Of a DNA stretch of 26,883 bases, positions 1 through 7,923 are shown piece after piece. Origin of the DNA: Turicibacter sp. (lineage in GTDB: Bacteria > Bacillota > Bacilli > MOL361 > Turicibacteraceae); contig JAUMTV010000037.1 in the NCBI GenBank assembly GCA_030531025.1, positions 1 through 26,883 on the forward strand. Reading direction: 5' to 3'. Position numbers and translations under genes: made by a program. Numbering within the stretch: position 1 is the first letter of the stretch; every line of letters begins with the position of its first letter. The notes under the pieces were generated by a model, which saw only the letters and a program-made list of their open reading frames with translations, was not told where the DNA came from and ran no database searches.

Positions 1-126
1 GTTATTTTTCTTTGAACTTTCTGCTTTTTCTTCATTTTCTATCATATAAGTTATATTAACATAATCATATTAAATATTTTGTCACTTCATGCATCAAAAT
101 AATAAAAGTAAAAAGATATGTACGAC

Positions 127-147
127 AAAAAAAGCCTTAATCAAGGC
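127..147 (-). terminator. Rho-independent terminator of sigK overlapping its stop codon
   Basis: On the minus strand a 5-bp stem (GCCTT/AAGGC, 134-138 with 143-147) with a 4-nt loop is followed by seven T (133-127). The sigK stop codon TAA (139-137) lies partly in the loop, so the hairpin uses the last sigK codons. The stem is short but GC-rich for this genome. Confidence 0.75.
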
Positions 148-787
148 ATTTTTCTGATTTTAATTCTTTTTTCAGCTTTTTAAGTGCTTTTTTCTCAATT
201 CTTGATACATAGGAGCGAGATATATTTAGCTTTTGAGATATTTCTCTTTGTGTTTTATAGCCAAGAGTAGTAAGACCATATCTCAATTGTATTATCTCTT
301 TCTCTCTATCTGTAAGAATCTTATCTAACTTTTCATAAAGCTTGCTAATTTGTACCTTTAATTCTACCTGGTCAATGACATAATCAGGCTCAGTTCCCAA
401 TATATCTAATAAGCTTATTGAGTTACCTTCCTTGTCTACTCCTATGGGATCTTGAAGAGATACTTGAACTTTATTCTTTTTATTTGTTCTTATATTCATT
501 AAGATTTCATTTTCTATACATTTTGATGCATAAGTAGCTAGTCTAGTACCTTTATCGACCTTAAATGTCTCAATTGCTTTAATTAGACCTATAGTTCCGA
601 TTGATATAAGATCATCTTGATCCTCATTTGAGTTATTATATTTTTTAGCAATATGTGCAACTAATCTCATGTTTCTTTCTATCAAGATTTCTTTTGCCTC
701 TTGATTATTTTCATTTTTTAATAAAGATAAGTAATGTACTTCTTCTTCAGGGGTTAATGGTTTTTCAAATGATTTTAGAATAGTCAA
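137..787 (-). CDS. sigK: RNA polymerase sporulation sigma factor SigK, without pro-sequence
   Basis: Late mother-cell sigma factor that directs RNA polymerase to spore coat and cortex genes. Region 2 is clear (RLVAHIAKKY at about residues 41-50, DDLISIGTIGLIKAIE, then TRLATYASKCIENEIL). Region 4.2 is a helix-turn-helix near residues 178-208 (TQREISQKLNISRSYVSRIE). I start it at TTG 787: AAGGGGGTG at 801-793 is a strong ribosome binding site about 7 nt upstream, while the in-frame ATG at 814 has none. This gives 216 residues beginning MTILKSFEKPLTPEEE. Bacillus pro-sigma-K carries an extra hydrophobic N-terminal pro-peptide of about 20 residues, which is absent here. The gene is contiguous, with no skin-type element. 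It lies 77 bp downstream of the PBP gene in the same direction. Confidence 0.93.
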   Translation of the reverse strand: MTILKSFEKPLTPEEEVHYLSLLKNENNQEAKEILIERNMRLVAHIAKKYNNSNEDQDDLISIGTIGLIKAIETFKVDKGTRLATYASKCIENEILMNIRTNKKNKVQVSLQDPIGVDKEGNSISLLDILGTEPDYVIDQVELKVQISKLYEKLDKILTDREKEIIQLRYGLTTLGYKTQREISQKLNISRSYVSRIEKKALKKLKKELKSEKCLD

Positions 788-856
788 CAGGCCACCCCCT
801 TCTATAGGTGTCATTCTAAATTATATGAAAATGGATCCTTAAAGTTGACTATTCTA
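776..856. repeat. 13-bp inverted repeat bracketing the sigK promoter/leader
   Basis: TAGAATAGTCAAC at 776-788 is perfectly complementary to GTTGACTATTCTA at 844-856, with 55 bp between. The proximal arm contains the TTG start codon (787-785). The distal arm lies just after the PBP stop codon. The ribosome binding site lies in the loop. A transcript reading through from the PBP gene would carry both arms. One starting at the candidate promoter at 820-845 would carry only the arm at the start codon. Confidence 0.7.
820..845 (-). promoter_or_regulatory. Candidate sporulation-type promoter of sigK
   Basis: CATATAAT on the minus strand (827-820) resembles the CATA-type -10 elements of the mother-cell sigma factors, and also a sigma-A TATAAT. 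An AC dinucleotide sits 16 bp upstream (845-844), as in sigma-K promoters (AC, 16-17 bp, CATAnnnTA), although the last two bases do not fit perfectly. No convincing sigma-A -35 is present. Tentative. Confidence 0.35.
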
Positions 857-864
857 GATTAAAT

Positions 865-2523
865 TTATTTTAAATTTTGGCAAATCTCTTTAAATATTGG
901 TACTGCTGATTTATTACCATTTTCAGTTCCTTCTACCACAATAGTTATAGCATATTTAGGATTTTCGCTAGGATAAAATCCTGTTATCCAACCATGTGAA
1001 ATAGATTTACCATTTAGACTACTTTGTGCTGTTCCTGTTTTTACTCCACATCCACCTTCTAAATCTGAAAGTGATTTAGCTGTTCCTATTAAAGAAACAC
1101 TCGTCATTAATCTTTTTATTTGTGTCATAGTATATGGAGATATTATCTCTTCTTTTTTGTTTCTCTCATAAGTTTTTAAAGTTTCTTTATTATTATTTAT
1201 TATTTTATCGTATATATATAATTGCTTATACGTTCCATTATTAGCTATAATTTGAGTCAGCTGATTTATTTGAAGAGGAGTAAACTCAATTTTATCTTGA
1301 CCTATTGCTAAGTTACTAAGAGCTATGTCTTTAGGAATACTTGAATTTTGTTCTTCATCAATTCCTATATCTACTTTTTCATCAAGATGCAGTGTTTTTA
1401 TAGCCTCAAATATTTTTTCACTTCCAACTCTTTTTGCAATATCATAAAAGGCAGTATTACAAGAATTTGCTACAGCCTCTTCTAGGCTCTCCATTCCATG
1501 AGAAGTTAAGTTATTACAATTTAAAACTTCACCGCCTGAACCTACCTGGGTACTTCCAGTACAATTATATCTATAATTTTCATCTATAATATTATTATCT
1601 AATGCTGCAAATAACACTACCAATTTAAAAACTGACCCCGGAGGATATGTAACTGATAAAGCTCTATTTTGAAGCTCACCTTTGGTACTATTTGCATATG
1701 AAGATATATTATTAGGATTAAAATTAGGTCTTGAACACATGGATATTATTTCACCCGTTTGAACATCTGATATTACTACTGCACTAGGATTTTCTTCTTT
1801 ATCCATAATTTTTTCTACTCTATCTTGAATCTTAGAATCTATAGTTAATTTTAAGTTCTTACCTTCTTCTTGTGAAATATCTTCTAAGCTTCCCTTTAAA
1901 TATGTTAATCCTCCATTATTATTACCTGCCTTAAAAACTGACACGTAATTTTTATTGCTATCTTTCAATTCATCATTCATATACTTCTCTATACCACTTA
2001 CTCCAGTATTCTCTGACTTTTTTACATATCCTATTAAATGGGTTAGTAAGTTATCATCAGAATATCTTAGAGTTTTTTCTTTAACTAATATATTTTTGTC
2101 CTTCAACTCATCGATTTTATCCTCATCAATATAATCAATATTTATTTCTATGATTTCAGATGATAGTTGATTTTGTACTGCTTTATAAATATCTTCTTCC
2201 GTTAATTTAGTAGCACTTTTTATTAATGATATGTTGGAAAAATTTCCACTTATAACTTTTTTTGGAACTAAAAGTACCTTAGTTTTTATTTTATCAGTAA
2301 GTGGTATGTTATTCCTATCATAGATTATACCCCTGCCACTATTTAAGTTTACTGTCTCTATACTTTGACTTTCGATTCTACTTTCATATTCTTCATTTTT
2401 GAAAATAGCAATATTAAATATTCTATATGTAAGATAAGTAAATAATAGTATACATGTTATTAAAAAGTACTTTATTCTTTTTCTTATTAATTTATTACAT
2501 ACATACGTTTTTCTTCTTGGCAT
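865..2523 (-). CDS. Class B penicillin-binding protein (SpoVD/FtsI/PBP2-like transpeptidase)
   Basis: Membrane-anchored D,D-transpeptidase that cross-links peptidoglycan outside the membrane. A basic N-terminus and one membrane segment (about residues 18-40) precede the class B dimerisation signature (RGIIYDRNNIPL, 64-75). The penicillin-binding domain carries all three motifs: SVFK with nucleophile Ser297, SCN at 354-356 and KTGTA at 495-499. There is no glycosyltransferase domain, so it needs a partner polymerase (SEDS or class A). ATG 2523 follows AAGGGGGTGATTGA, a strong binding site. With 552 residues it is shorter than SpoVD proteins carrying PASTA repeats, and I see no PASTA domain. 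Placement just before sigK suggests spore cortex or asymmetric-division work, but that is inference. Confidence 0.9.
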   Translation of the reverse strand: MPRRKTYVCNKLIRKRIKYFLITCILLFTYLTYRIFNIAIFKNEEYESRIESQSIETVNLNSGRGIIYDRNNIPLTDKIKTKVLLVPKKVISGNFSNISLIKSATKLTEEDIYKAVQNQLSSEIIEINIDYIDEDKIDELKDKNILVKEKTLRYSDDNLLTHLIGYVKKSENTGVSGIEKYMNDELKDSNKNYVSVFKAGNNNGGLTYLKGSLEDISQEEGKNLKLTIDSKIQDRVEKIMDKEENPSAVVISDVQTGEIISMCSRPNFNPNNISSYANSTKGELQNRALSVTYPPGSVFKLVVLFAALDNNIIDENYRYNCTGSTQVGSGGEVLNCNNLTSHGMESLEEAVANSCNTAFYDIAKRVGSEKIFEAIKTLHLDEKVDIGIDEEQNSSIPKDIALSNLAIGQDKIEFTPLQINQLTQIIANNGTYKQLYIYDKIINNNKETLKTYERNKKEEIISPYTMTQIKRLMTSVSLIGTAKSLSDLEGGCGVKTGTAQSSLNGKSISHGWITGFYPSENPKYAITIVVEGTENGNKSAVPIFKEICQNLK

Positions 2524-2666
2524 TCAATCACCCCCTTATCCTTTCTATGAGATTTTTGACAATAAAAAGAAAAAAAATACTTTTATGAATTACTTAAATA
2601 AAAATTTATTAGAAAATAAATCTTTATTATTGTATCCTTATGGATGATTATTCCTTCATTTTGTAG

Positions 2667-2672
2667 TATAAT
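2667..2672 (+). promoter_or_regulatory. Candidate -10 box for the FabK-like gene
   Basis: A perfect TATAAT lies 68 bp upstream of the start codon of the plus-strand gene. No good -35 is visible at 16-18 bp. The predicted transcript start falls on the composite motif at 2678-2716. Confidence 0.4.
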
Positions 2673-2677
2673 ATTAT

Positions 2678-2716
2678 TTATCTTAGTTAATTAAAAATTG
2701 TAAAACTTAAATTTTC
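2678..2716 (+). promoter_or_regulatory. Composite motif shared with the acpP-fabH gap (copy 1)
   Basis: TTATCTTAGTTA (2678-2689), then 13 nt, then AAACTTAAATTTTC (2703-2716). The same two blocks in the same order occur at 12708-12750. This copy sits at the expected transcript start of the FabK-like gene, where an operator would be. Its function is unknown. Confidence 0.4.
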
Positions 2717-2740
2717 CTTGCCTAAAAGGGAGGAATTTTT

Positions 2741-3796
2741 ATGAAAGAATTAGTAATTGGAAACTTAGTAGCAAAAATACCTATAATTCAAGGTGGTATG
2801 GGTATAGGCATATCTAGATCAAATCTAGCTTCATCTATTAGTAGATTAGGCGGAATTGGAATAATATCTGGAGTTAATATTGGTTTTGATGAACCTGATT
2901 TTGAAACAAATACTTTAGAAGCTAATTTAAGAGCTTTAAAAAAGCATATTAAATTAGCTAAAGAAAAATCTAATAATGGTATCATAGGAGTTAATCTTAT
3001 GGTGGCTATGAATAATTATGAATCTCATGTAAAAACAGCTATAGAAGCAGGATGTGATATCATTATTTCTGGAGCAGGACTTCCTATGAAATTACCTACT
3101 TTAATTAATAATACTTCTACTAAAATTGCTCCTATAGTTTCATCTGCTAAAGCTACTAATGTTATACTTAAAATGTGGGACAAAAAATATAATACAACAG
3201 CTGATTTAATAATAGTTGAAGGTCCAAAAGCTGGTGGTCACTTAGGTTTTAGTAATGATGAGTTAGATTATATAAATTCTATTAATTATGATCAAGAATT
3301 TAGCTACATATTAAAAATAGCTGATGAATACGGGAAAAAATATAACAAAAATATTCCAGTAATTGCTGCTGGCGGAATTTCTTCTAGTTCAGATGTGAAG
3401 AAATATATTGATATGGGTGCTTCAGGTATTCAAGTAGGTACTAGATTTGTTGCTACTTATGAGTGTGATGCTCACGATAACTTTAAAAATACATATGTAA
3501 ATGCAAAGAAAGAAGACATAGTAATCGTCAAAAGCCCTGTAGGTCTTCCAGGAAGAGCCATTAGAAATAAATTTATCGAGAATATAACAACTTCAAAACC
3601 CAAAATAAGCAGATGCTACAACTGTTTAATTTCTTGCAAACCAAAAGATACACCATATTGTATATCTTTAGCCTTAATTAATGCAGTAAAGGGAAATGTA
3701 GATGATGCCTTACTATTTTGTGGTGCTGATGCTTATAAAATAAATTCATTATCATCAGTTGAAGAAGTTATTAATGACTTAACAAGTGAAATATAA
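2741..3796 (+). CDS. FMN-dependent FabK/nitronate monooxygenase-family oxidoreductase
   Basis: TIM-barrel flavoprotein of the nitronate monooxygenase / enoyl-ACP reductase II superfamily. It shows the N-terminal IPIIQGGMGIG (13-23), KAGGHLGF with His167 at the FabK catalytic-His position, and the FMN phosphate-binding segments VIAAGGI (207-213) and GIQVGTRF (229-236). It is clearly a paralogue of the fabK inside the synthesis operon, but at 351 residues it is longer. It also carries a C-terminal cysteine cluster, C292-x2-C295-x3-C299-x7-C307, which that FabK (311 aa) lacks. The start is ATG 2741 after GGGAGG. It is the only plus-strand gene and is divergent from the PBP gene. The substrate cannot be read from sequence: nitronate detoxification or an enoyl-thioester reductase are both possible. 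Confidence 0.85.
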   Translation: MKELVIGNLVAKIPIIQGGMGIGISRSNLASSISRLGGIGIISGVNIGFDEPDFETNTLEANLRALKKHIKLAKEKSNNGIIGVNLMVAMNNYESHVKTAIEAGCDIIISGAGLPMKLPTLINNTSTKIAPIVSSAKATNVILKMWDKKYNTTADLIIVEGPKAGGHLGFSNDELDYINSINYDQEFSYILKIADEYGKKYNKNIPVIAAGGISSSSDVKKYIDMGASGIQVGTRFVATYECDAHDNFKNTYVNAKKEDIVIVKSPVGLPGRAIRNKFIENITTSKPKISRCYNCLISCKPKDTPYCISLALINAVKGNVDDALLFCGADAYKINSLSSVEEVINDLTSEI

Positions 3797-3850
3797 TCTT
3801 ATTTTTAAAGATATAAAATACTTCAAAACATTAATATAAATTTACACAAA

Positions 3851-3899
3851 AATTAAAGGGATGACTTTTAGATAAAGTTCATCCCTTCTTTAATTTTAA
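3851..3899 (+). terminator. Terminator of the FabK-like gene, possibly bidirectional
   Basis: AATTAAAGGGATGA (3851-3864) pairs with TCATCCCTTCTTTAATT (3879-3895), with one small bulge, followed by TTTT. A-runs on the left side could also make it work for minus-strand transcripts arriving from marR. Confidence 0.75.
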
Positions 3900-3901
3900 A
3901 A

Positions 3902-3926
3902 TAAAAAAGCCTCCTACTGGAAGCTT
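3902..3926 (-). terminator. Terminator of the marR/fab operon overlapping the marR stop codon
   Basis: On the minus strand AAGCTTCC pairs with GGAGGCTT (3926-3919 with 3914-3907, one G-T pair) around a 4-nt loop, followed by a T-run (3908-3903). The marR stop TAG (3916-3914) is inside the hairpin loop and edge. Confidence 0.75.
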
Positions 3927-4369
3927 TGATATTTTCTTTCAAAGAATCTTATTGCTTTTCTAAGTATCTTATTTAAAACTTCTAAATCTTCACCTTGGAA
4001 ACTTTCAAGTATTTCATCTATCATTTCTTTGTGAAATTCACTGTGAGTAAGAAAAACTGCTTTTCCACTCTCAGTTAAGCTTACAAGTACTACTCTTCTA
4101 TCTTCTTCTATTCTCTTTCTCTCCACATATCCCTTTTTGATTAGTCTATTTATTGCTGTAGTAAGAGTACCAACAGTTATTCTTAAATCATGAGCAATTT
4201 CTCCCATAGTTCTATTACCCTCTGTTCCTATTGCTTCTATTGTATGAATTTCTGTTATAGATAGATCGGTAAACTCCGTATTTTTCATAGCTTTTTCTTC
4301 AATATGCAAAATATCATTAAATAATTGTACTAATAGTCTGTTTAATATCTCTTCTGCTGAATTTTTCAT
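3914..4369 (-). CDS. fabT: MarR-family repressor, FabT-like regulator of fatty-acid synthesis
   Basis: A 151-residue winged-helix DNA-binding protein. The helix-turn-helix spans about residues 50-78 (TMGEIAHDLRITVGTLTTAINRLIKKGYVERKR), followed by the wing RIEEDRRVVLVSLTESGK. N- and C-terminal helices form the MarR dimer interface. In streptococci FabT represses the fab operon together with acyl-ACP. The same role is inferred here because the gene is the last of the fab cluster and FabT-type palindromes overlap the fabH promoter. Unlike streptococcal fabT it lies behind accA rather than before fabH, and it has its own promoter at 4404-4432. ATG 4369 follows CGGAGAG. The family call is firm; the fabT name rests on context. 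Confidence 0.82.
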   Translation of the reverse strand: MKNSAEEILNRLLVQLFNDILHIEEKAMKNTEFTDLSITEIHTIEAIGTEGNRTMGEIAHDLRITVGTLTTAINRLIKKGYVERKRIEEDRRVVLVSLTESGKAVFLTHSEFHKEMIDEILESFQGEDLEVLNKILRKAIRFFERKYQSFQ

Positions 4370-4403
4370 AGTATCCGCTCTCCGTATTTCTTATTTTAAA
4401 TGT

Positions 4404-4432
4404 ATTATAATAAATTTCTTAAATAAATTCAA
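4404..4432 (-). promoter_or_regulatory. Sigma-A promoter of marR/fabT
   Basis: On the minus strand TTGAAT (4432-4427), a 17-bp spacer and a perfect TATAAT (4409-4404). An interrupted palindrome (4413-4429) fills most of the spacer, which would suit autorepression. Confidence 0.7.
4413..4429. promoter_or_regulatory. Palindrome in the marR promoter spacer (candidate operator)
   Basis: AATTTCTTAAATAAATT reads the same on both strands apart from one mismatched pair and the centre. It lies between the -35 and -10 of the marR promoter. AT richness makes chance likely, so this is tentative. Confidence 0.35.
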
Positions 4433-4457
4433 TTGATACTATGTATTATATCAAATT
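4431..4457. promoter_or_regulatory. Split FabT-like half-sites upstream of marR
   Basis: AATTGATA (4431-4438) and TATCAAATT (4449-4457) are inverted copies of the ATCAAA/TTTGAT half-sites seen at the fabH promoter. They are 10 bp apart instead of nearly abutting, and they overlap the marR -35. A possible weak operator. Confidence 0.35.
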
Positions 4458-4459
4458 TA

Positions 4460-4484
4460 TAGTAATTGTTTATAATAATTACTA
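4460..4484 (-). terminator. Weak AT-rich hairpin directly after accA
   Basis: TAGTAATT (minus strand, 4484-4477) pairs with AATTACTA (4467-4460) across a 9-nt loop, immediately after the accA stop codon. All but two pairs are A-T and no clean T-run follows, so it is at best a leaky terminator. Read-through from the fab operon into marR remains likely. Confidence 0.3.
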
Positions 4485-5285
4485 CTATTTACCCATATTT
4501 CTGAACTTATCATATCTATTATTCAATAATTCATCATAATCTATATTTATTAATTCCTCTAAATCTTTTAAAATATACGCTTTTATACTATTAGCTGATA
4601 ATTCAGGCTCTTCATGGGCTCCATTTTTAGGTTCTTTTATTATCCCATCAATTATATTAAATTTCTCTAAATCTTGTGATGTTATTTTCATGGAGCAAGC
4701 AGCTTTTTTAGCTTTACTTACATCTTTCCATAATATCGAAGCAAATCCTTCTGGAGATAATATGGAATAAATAGAATTTTCCATCATATATACTTTATCA
4801 CCAAGAGCTAAAGCTAAGGCTCCTCCACTTCCTCCTTCTCCAATTATGATAGATATAATTGGTGTTTTTAACCTGCTCATTTCAATTAGATTTTGGGCAA
4901 TAGCATGACCTTGACCTCTTTCTTCAGCACCTATTCCACAAAATGCTCCTGGAGTATCCACAAAACAAATAATCGGTCTTTTAAATTTTTCAGCTTGCTT
5001 CATCAATCTTAAAGACTTTTTATAACCTTCTGGATGAACCATACCAAAATTTGAATCTATATTTTCTTTGGTATTCTTACCTTTATTTATACCAATAACT
5101 GTAACATTAAAACAATTAATTTTACCTATACCACCGATTATAGCTTTATCATCTCTAAAAGATCTATCTCCATGAAACTCTATAAATTCATCAAATATGT
5201 TCTCTATATAGAACCTAGCATTAGGTCTATCTTTATGTCGAGCAAGACTTACCTTATTCCAGATTAACTCTTCATTATTTTGCAT
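4485..5285 (-). CDS. accA: Acetyl-CoA carboxylase carboxyltransferase subunit alpha
   Basis: With AccD it forms the transferase that moves CO2 from carboxybiotin to acetyl-CoA, giving malonyl-CoA. Family segments are clear: [16 protein letters not shown] (110-125), the oxyanion glycine stretch [14 protein letters not shown] (149-162) and [14 protein letters not shown]. At 266 residues it is compact, like the streptococcal proteins and shorter than the 319-residue E. coli subunit. I place the start at ATG 5285, not the in-frame ATG at 5300, because AGGTGG lies just before it. The coding region overlaps accD by 11 nt, which should couple the two subunits' translation. It is the last enzyme gene of the fab operon. 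Confidence 0.95.
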   Translation of the reverse strand: MQNNEELIWNKVSLARHKDRPNARFYIENIFDEFIEFHGDRSFRDDKAIIGGIGKINCFNVTVIGINKGKNTKENIDSNFGMVHPEGYKKSLRLMKQAEKFKRPIICFVDTPGAFCGIGAEERGQGHAIAQNLIEMSRLKTPIISIIIGEGGSGGALALALGDKVYMMENSIYSILSPEGFASILWKDVSKAKKAACSMKITSQDLEKFNIIDGIIKEPKNGAHEEPELSANSIKAYILKDLEELINIDYDELLNNRYDKFRNMGK

Positions 5286-6147
5286 ATTCCACCACCTCAT
5301 GTAAGCTAAGTATTTTAGATAAATAGTTTTTTAAATCCTTTCTTGATACTATAGCATCTATGAATCCTTTTTCTAAGGCAAACTCAGCACTTTGAAAATC
5401 TTCAGGTAGTTTTTCATTTATAGTATTTTCTATGACACGTCTTCCTGCAAATCCTACAACTGCATTAGGCTCACTTATTATAATATCCCCTTGCATAGCA
5501 AAGCTAGCAGTGACTCCTCCCGTAGTAGGATTAGTAATTACACTTATATATAATAGTCCTGCTTTATTATGTTTTCCAATAGCTACAGAAGTTTTAGCCA
5601 TTTGCATTAAAGAAAGAATACCTTCTTGCATTCTAGCACCACCGGATGCACTAAATATTATAAGAGGTAACTTATTTTGTGTAGCATGCTCAATAATTCT
5701 AGTTATTTTTTCACCTACTGCACAACCCATGCTTCCCATCATAAAATTACTATCCATAATAGCAACACAGACTTTTTTTAAGTTTATGCTACCTACTCCA
5801 GTTACAACACCTTCATCTAGCTTTGATTTATTTTTATTTTGCTGTAATTTTTCTTCATATCCTTCAAATCCCAAAGGATTACCTGAAGTTATATCTGTAA
5901 ATAATTCATAAAAACTATTTTCATCAAAAATTTGATTTATTCTCTCTAAAGCTGAAATCTTAAAATGATAACCACAATTTGTGCATATGTTTAAATTTTT
6001 TTCTAAATCATCTTTATATATTATATTTTTACACTTATCACAGTTAATCCATCTACCATTTGGTACGTTCGGTATATTGGAATTTTCATTTAAATCCCTA
6101 GTACTAACTGTTATATACTCTCTTTTTCTAAATAAATTTTTAAGCAT
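5275..6147 (-). CDS. accD: Acetyl-CoA carboxylase carboxyltransferase subunit beta
   Basis: Zinc-ribbon subunit of the acetyl-CoA carboxyltransferase. The zinc site is Cys36-x2-Cys39 and Cys55-x2-Cys58. The crotonase-like core shows [11 protein letters not shown] (166-176) and [13 protein letters not shown] (205-217), which form the acyl-CoA pocket. The length, 290 residues, is normal for Firmicutes. It overlaps accC by 8 nt (ATGCTTAA) and accA by 11 nt, so accC, accD and accA form one coupled translational unit. Confidence 0.96.
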   Translation of the reverse strand: MLKNLFRKREYITVSTRDLNENSNIPNVPNGRWINCDKCKNIIYKDDLEKNLNICTNCGYHFKISALERINQIFDENSFYELFTDITSGNPLGFEGYEEKLQQNKNKSKLDEGVVTGVGSINLKKVCVAIMDSNFMMGSMGCAVGEKITRIIEHATQNKLPLIIFSASGGARMQEGILSLMQMAKTSVAIGKHNKAGLLYISVITNPTTGGVTASFAMQGDIIISEPNAVVGFAGRRVIENTINEKLPEDFQSAEFALEKGFIDAIVSRKDLKNYLSKILSLHEVVEYAK

Positions 6148-7492
6148 TATTATTCACCAACTTCGTCTCTATAAATGAAGTATTGTAATCTCCATTAATA
6201 AAATCTTCATGCTCTAGTATTTCGTATTGAAAATCTATATTAGTTATAACTCCTCCTATAGCAAATTCATCTAATGCTCTTTTCATTTTTATAATAGCAT
6301 TTTCCCTATCGTCACCAAATGTTATTAATTTTCCTATCATAGAATCGTAATAAGGAGGTATTTCATATCCACAATAAATTGCACTATCAACTCTTACACC
6401 TGGTCCTGAAGGTACATATAGTTCATTTATTACACCTGGACATGGTCTAAAATTATTACTTGGATCTTCTGCATTTATTCTACATTCTATAGCATGACCA
6501 TTGATTTTTACATCTTCTTGAGTAATATCTAACTTCATATTAGAAGCTATTTTTAATTGTTCTTTTACGATATCTATATTAGTTATCATTTCTGTTATAG
6601 GGTGCTCTACTTGTATTCTCGTATTCATCTCCATAAAATAAAAGTGCCCATTTTTATCAACAAGAAATTCTATAGTCCCTGCATTTTTATAATTAACTGC
6701 CTTAGCAGCTCTAACCGCTACCTCACCCATTTCATTTCTCAAAGATTTATCTAAAAAACATGAAGGTGCTTCTTCCAACACTTTTTGATTATTTCTTTGA
6801 AGAGAACATTCTCTTTCTCCTAAATGAATTATATTTCCGTATTCATCTGCAAGTATTTGAAATTCTATATGACGTGGACATTCTATATATTTCTCTATAT
6901 ATAATTTATCTTCTCCAAAACAAGCTTTTGACTCTAACTTTGCCGCTTCATAATTATGTTTAAATTCACCAGGTTCTCTTACTATTCTGATACCTTTACC
7001 ACCACCGCCGGCTGCTGCTTTTATCATCAATGGATATCCTATTTCATTTGAAATTTTAAGTGCATGTTCATATGAATTAATTTCACCTTCATATCCTGGA
7101 ACTACAGGCACATTTGCTTTTTTCATAATTTTTCTAGCCTTTGCTTTATCTCCCATAAGCTCAATAACTTCAAAATCAGGTCCTATAAACTTAATATTAC
7201 ATTCTTCACACATCTTTGCAAATTTAGGATTTTCTGATAAAAATCCAAATCCAGGATGTATACCTTCACAACCAGTTAATACACATGCACTTAGTATGTT
7301 AGTAACATTTAAATAACTATCTTTAGTAAGAGGACCACCTACACAAATAGCTTCATCCGCCATTTGTGTATGAAGAGCATCTTTATCACCTTCAGAGTAA
7401 ATTGCTACAGTTCTTATATCTAGTTCTCTACAAGCTCTAATTATTCTAATAGCAATTTCACCTCTATTTGCTATAAGTATTTTCTTTAACAT
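6140..7492 (-). CDS. accC: Biotin carboxylase subunit of acetyl-CoA carboxylase
   Basis: ATP-grasp enzyme that carboxylates the biotin on AccB using bicarbonate. The ATP-binding loop AAAGGGGKG is at 159-167. The catalytic stretch [14 protein letters not shown] spans 288-301, so Glu288, Arg292 and Glu296 match the numbering of the E. coli enzyme. The 450 residues are full length. ATG 7492 follows GGGTAGGTG, which includes the fabZ stop codon; the gap to fabZ is 8 nt. Confidence 0.97.
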   Translation of the reverse strand: MLKKILIANRGEIAIRIIRACRELDIRTVAIYSEGDKDALHTQMADEAICVGGPLTKDSYLNVTNILSACVLTGCEGIHPGFGFLSENPKFAKMCEECNIKFIGPDFEVIELMGDKAKARKIMKKANVPVVPGYEGEINSYEHALKISNEIGYPLMIKAAAGGGGKGIRIVREPGEFKHNYEAAKLESKACFGEDKLYIEKYIECPRHIEFQILADEYGNIIHLGERECSLQRNNQKVLEEAPSCFLDKSLRNEMGEVAVRAAKAVNYKNAGTIEFLVDKNGHFYFMEMNTRIQVEHPITEMITNIDIVKEQLKIASNMKLDITQEDVKINGHAIECRINAEDPSNNFRPCPGVINELYVPSGPGVRVDSAIYCGYEIPPYYDSMIGKLITFGDDRENAIIKMKRALDEFAIGGVITNIDFQYEILEHEDFINGDYNTSFIETKLVNNNA

Positions 7493-7500
7493 AATAACAC

Positions 7501-7923
7501 CTACCCAATAGCGAACATTATCTCACCTTCGCAGACTAATTTATCATCTACTGTGGCTTTACCTTTGCCAATTCCTATACTTCCTTTTAATCTTATTATC
7601 TCTATTTCTAAATCTAATTTATCTCCAGGAACAACTTGTTTTTTCCATCTAACTTTATCAGCTCCTACTAAGAAACCGATTTTTCCTTTAAAATCTTCCA
7701 TAGAAAGTATACATATTGCTCCCATTTGTGCCAAGGCTTCAAGTATTAATACTCCTGGCATTACAGGATAATCTGGAAAATGTCCATTGAAGAAATTTTC
7801 ATTTATAGTTATATTTTTATATCCCTTTGCACTTTTACCTTCTACCACTTCTTCAACTCTATCTATCATTAAAAAAGGATATGTATGAGGTAAAATTGCC
7901 TTTATTTCTTTAATATTTAACAT
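7501..7923 (-). CDS. fabZ: (3R)-hydroxyacyl-ACP dehydratase FabZ
   Basis: Hot-dog-fold dehydratase that turns 3-hydroxyacyl-ACP into trans-2-enoyl-ACP. The active-site helix [21 protein letters not shown] (46-66) contains catalytic His48 and Glu62. It is full length at 140 residues. ATG 7923 directly abuts the accB stop codon, and its binding site AAGGAG lies in the end of accB. No fabA, fabM or FabN-like isomerase is seen in the window, so how unsaturated acids are made here is not shown. Confidence 0.96.
   Translation of the reverse strand: MLNIKEIKAILPHTYPFLMIDRVEEVVEGKSAKGYKNITINENFFNGHFPDYPVMPGVLILEALAQMGAICILSMEDFKGKIGFLVGADKVRWKKQVVPGDKLDLEIEIIRLKGSIGIGKGKATVDDKLVCEGEIMFAIG

Noticed and set aside
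1..45. Possible start of a minus-strand ORF (ATG at 45) running off the left edge.
   Set aside because: Only 15 codons are visible, there is no ribosome binding site, and the Lys/Glu-rich sequence is uninformative.
137..787. Skin-like prophage interruption of sigK.
   Set aside because: The gene is continuous through regions 2 to 4, and no recombinase gene or junction repeat lies inside it.
5432..5911. A 159-codon plus-strand ORF opposite accD.
   Set aside because: It is the shadow of the well-supported accD gene, with no binding site and no family-like sequence.
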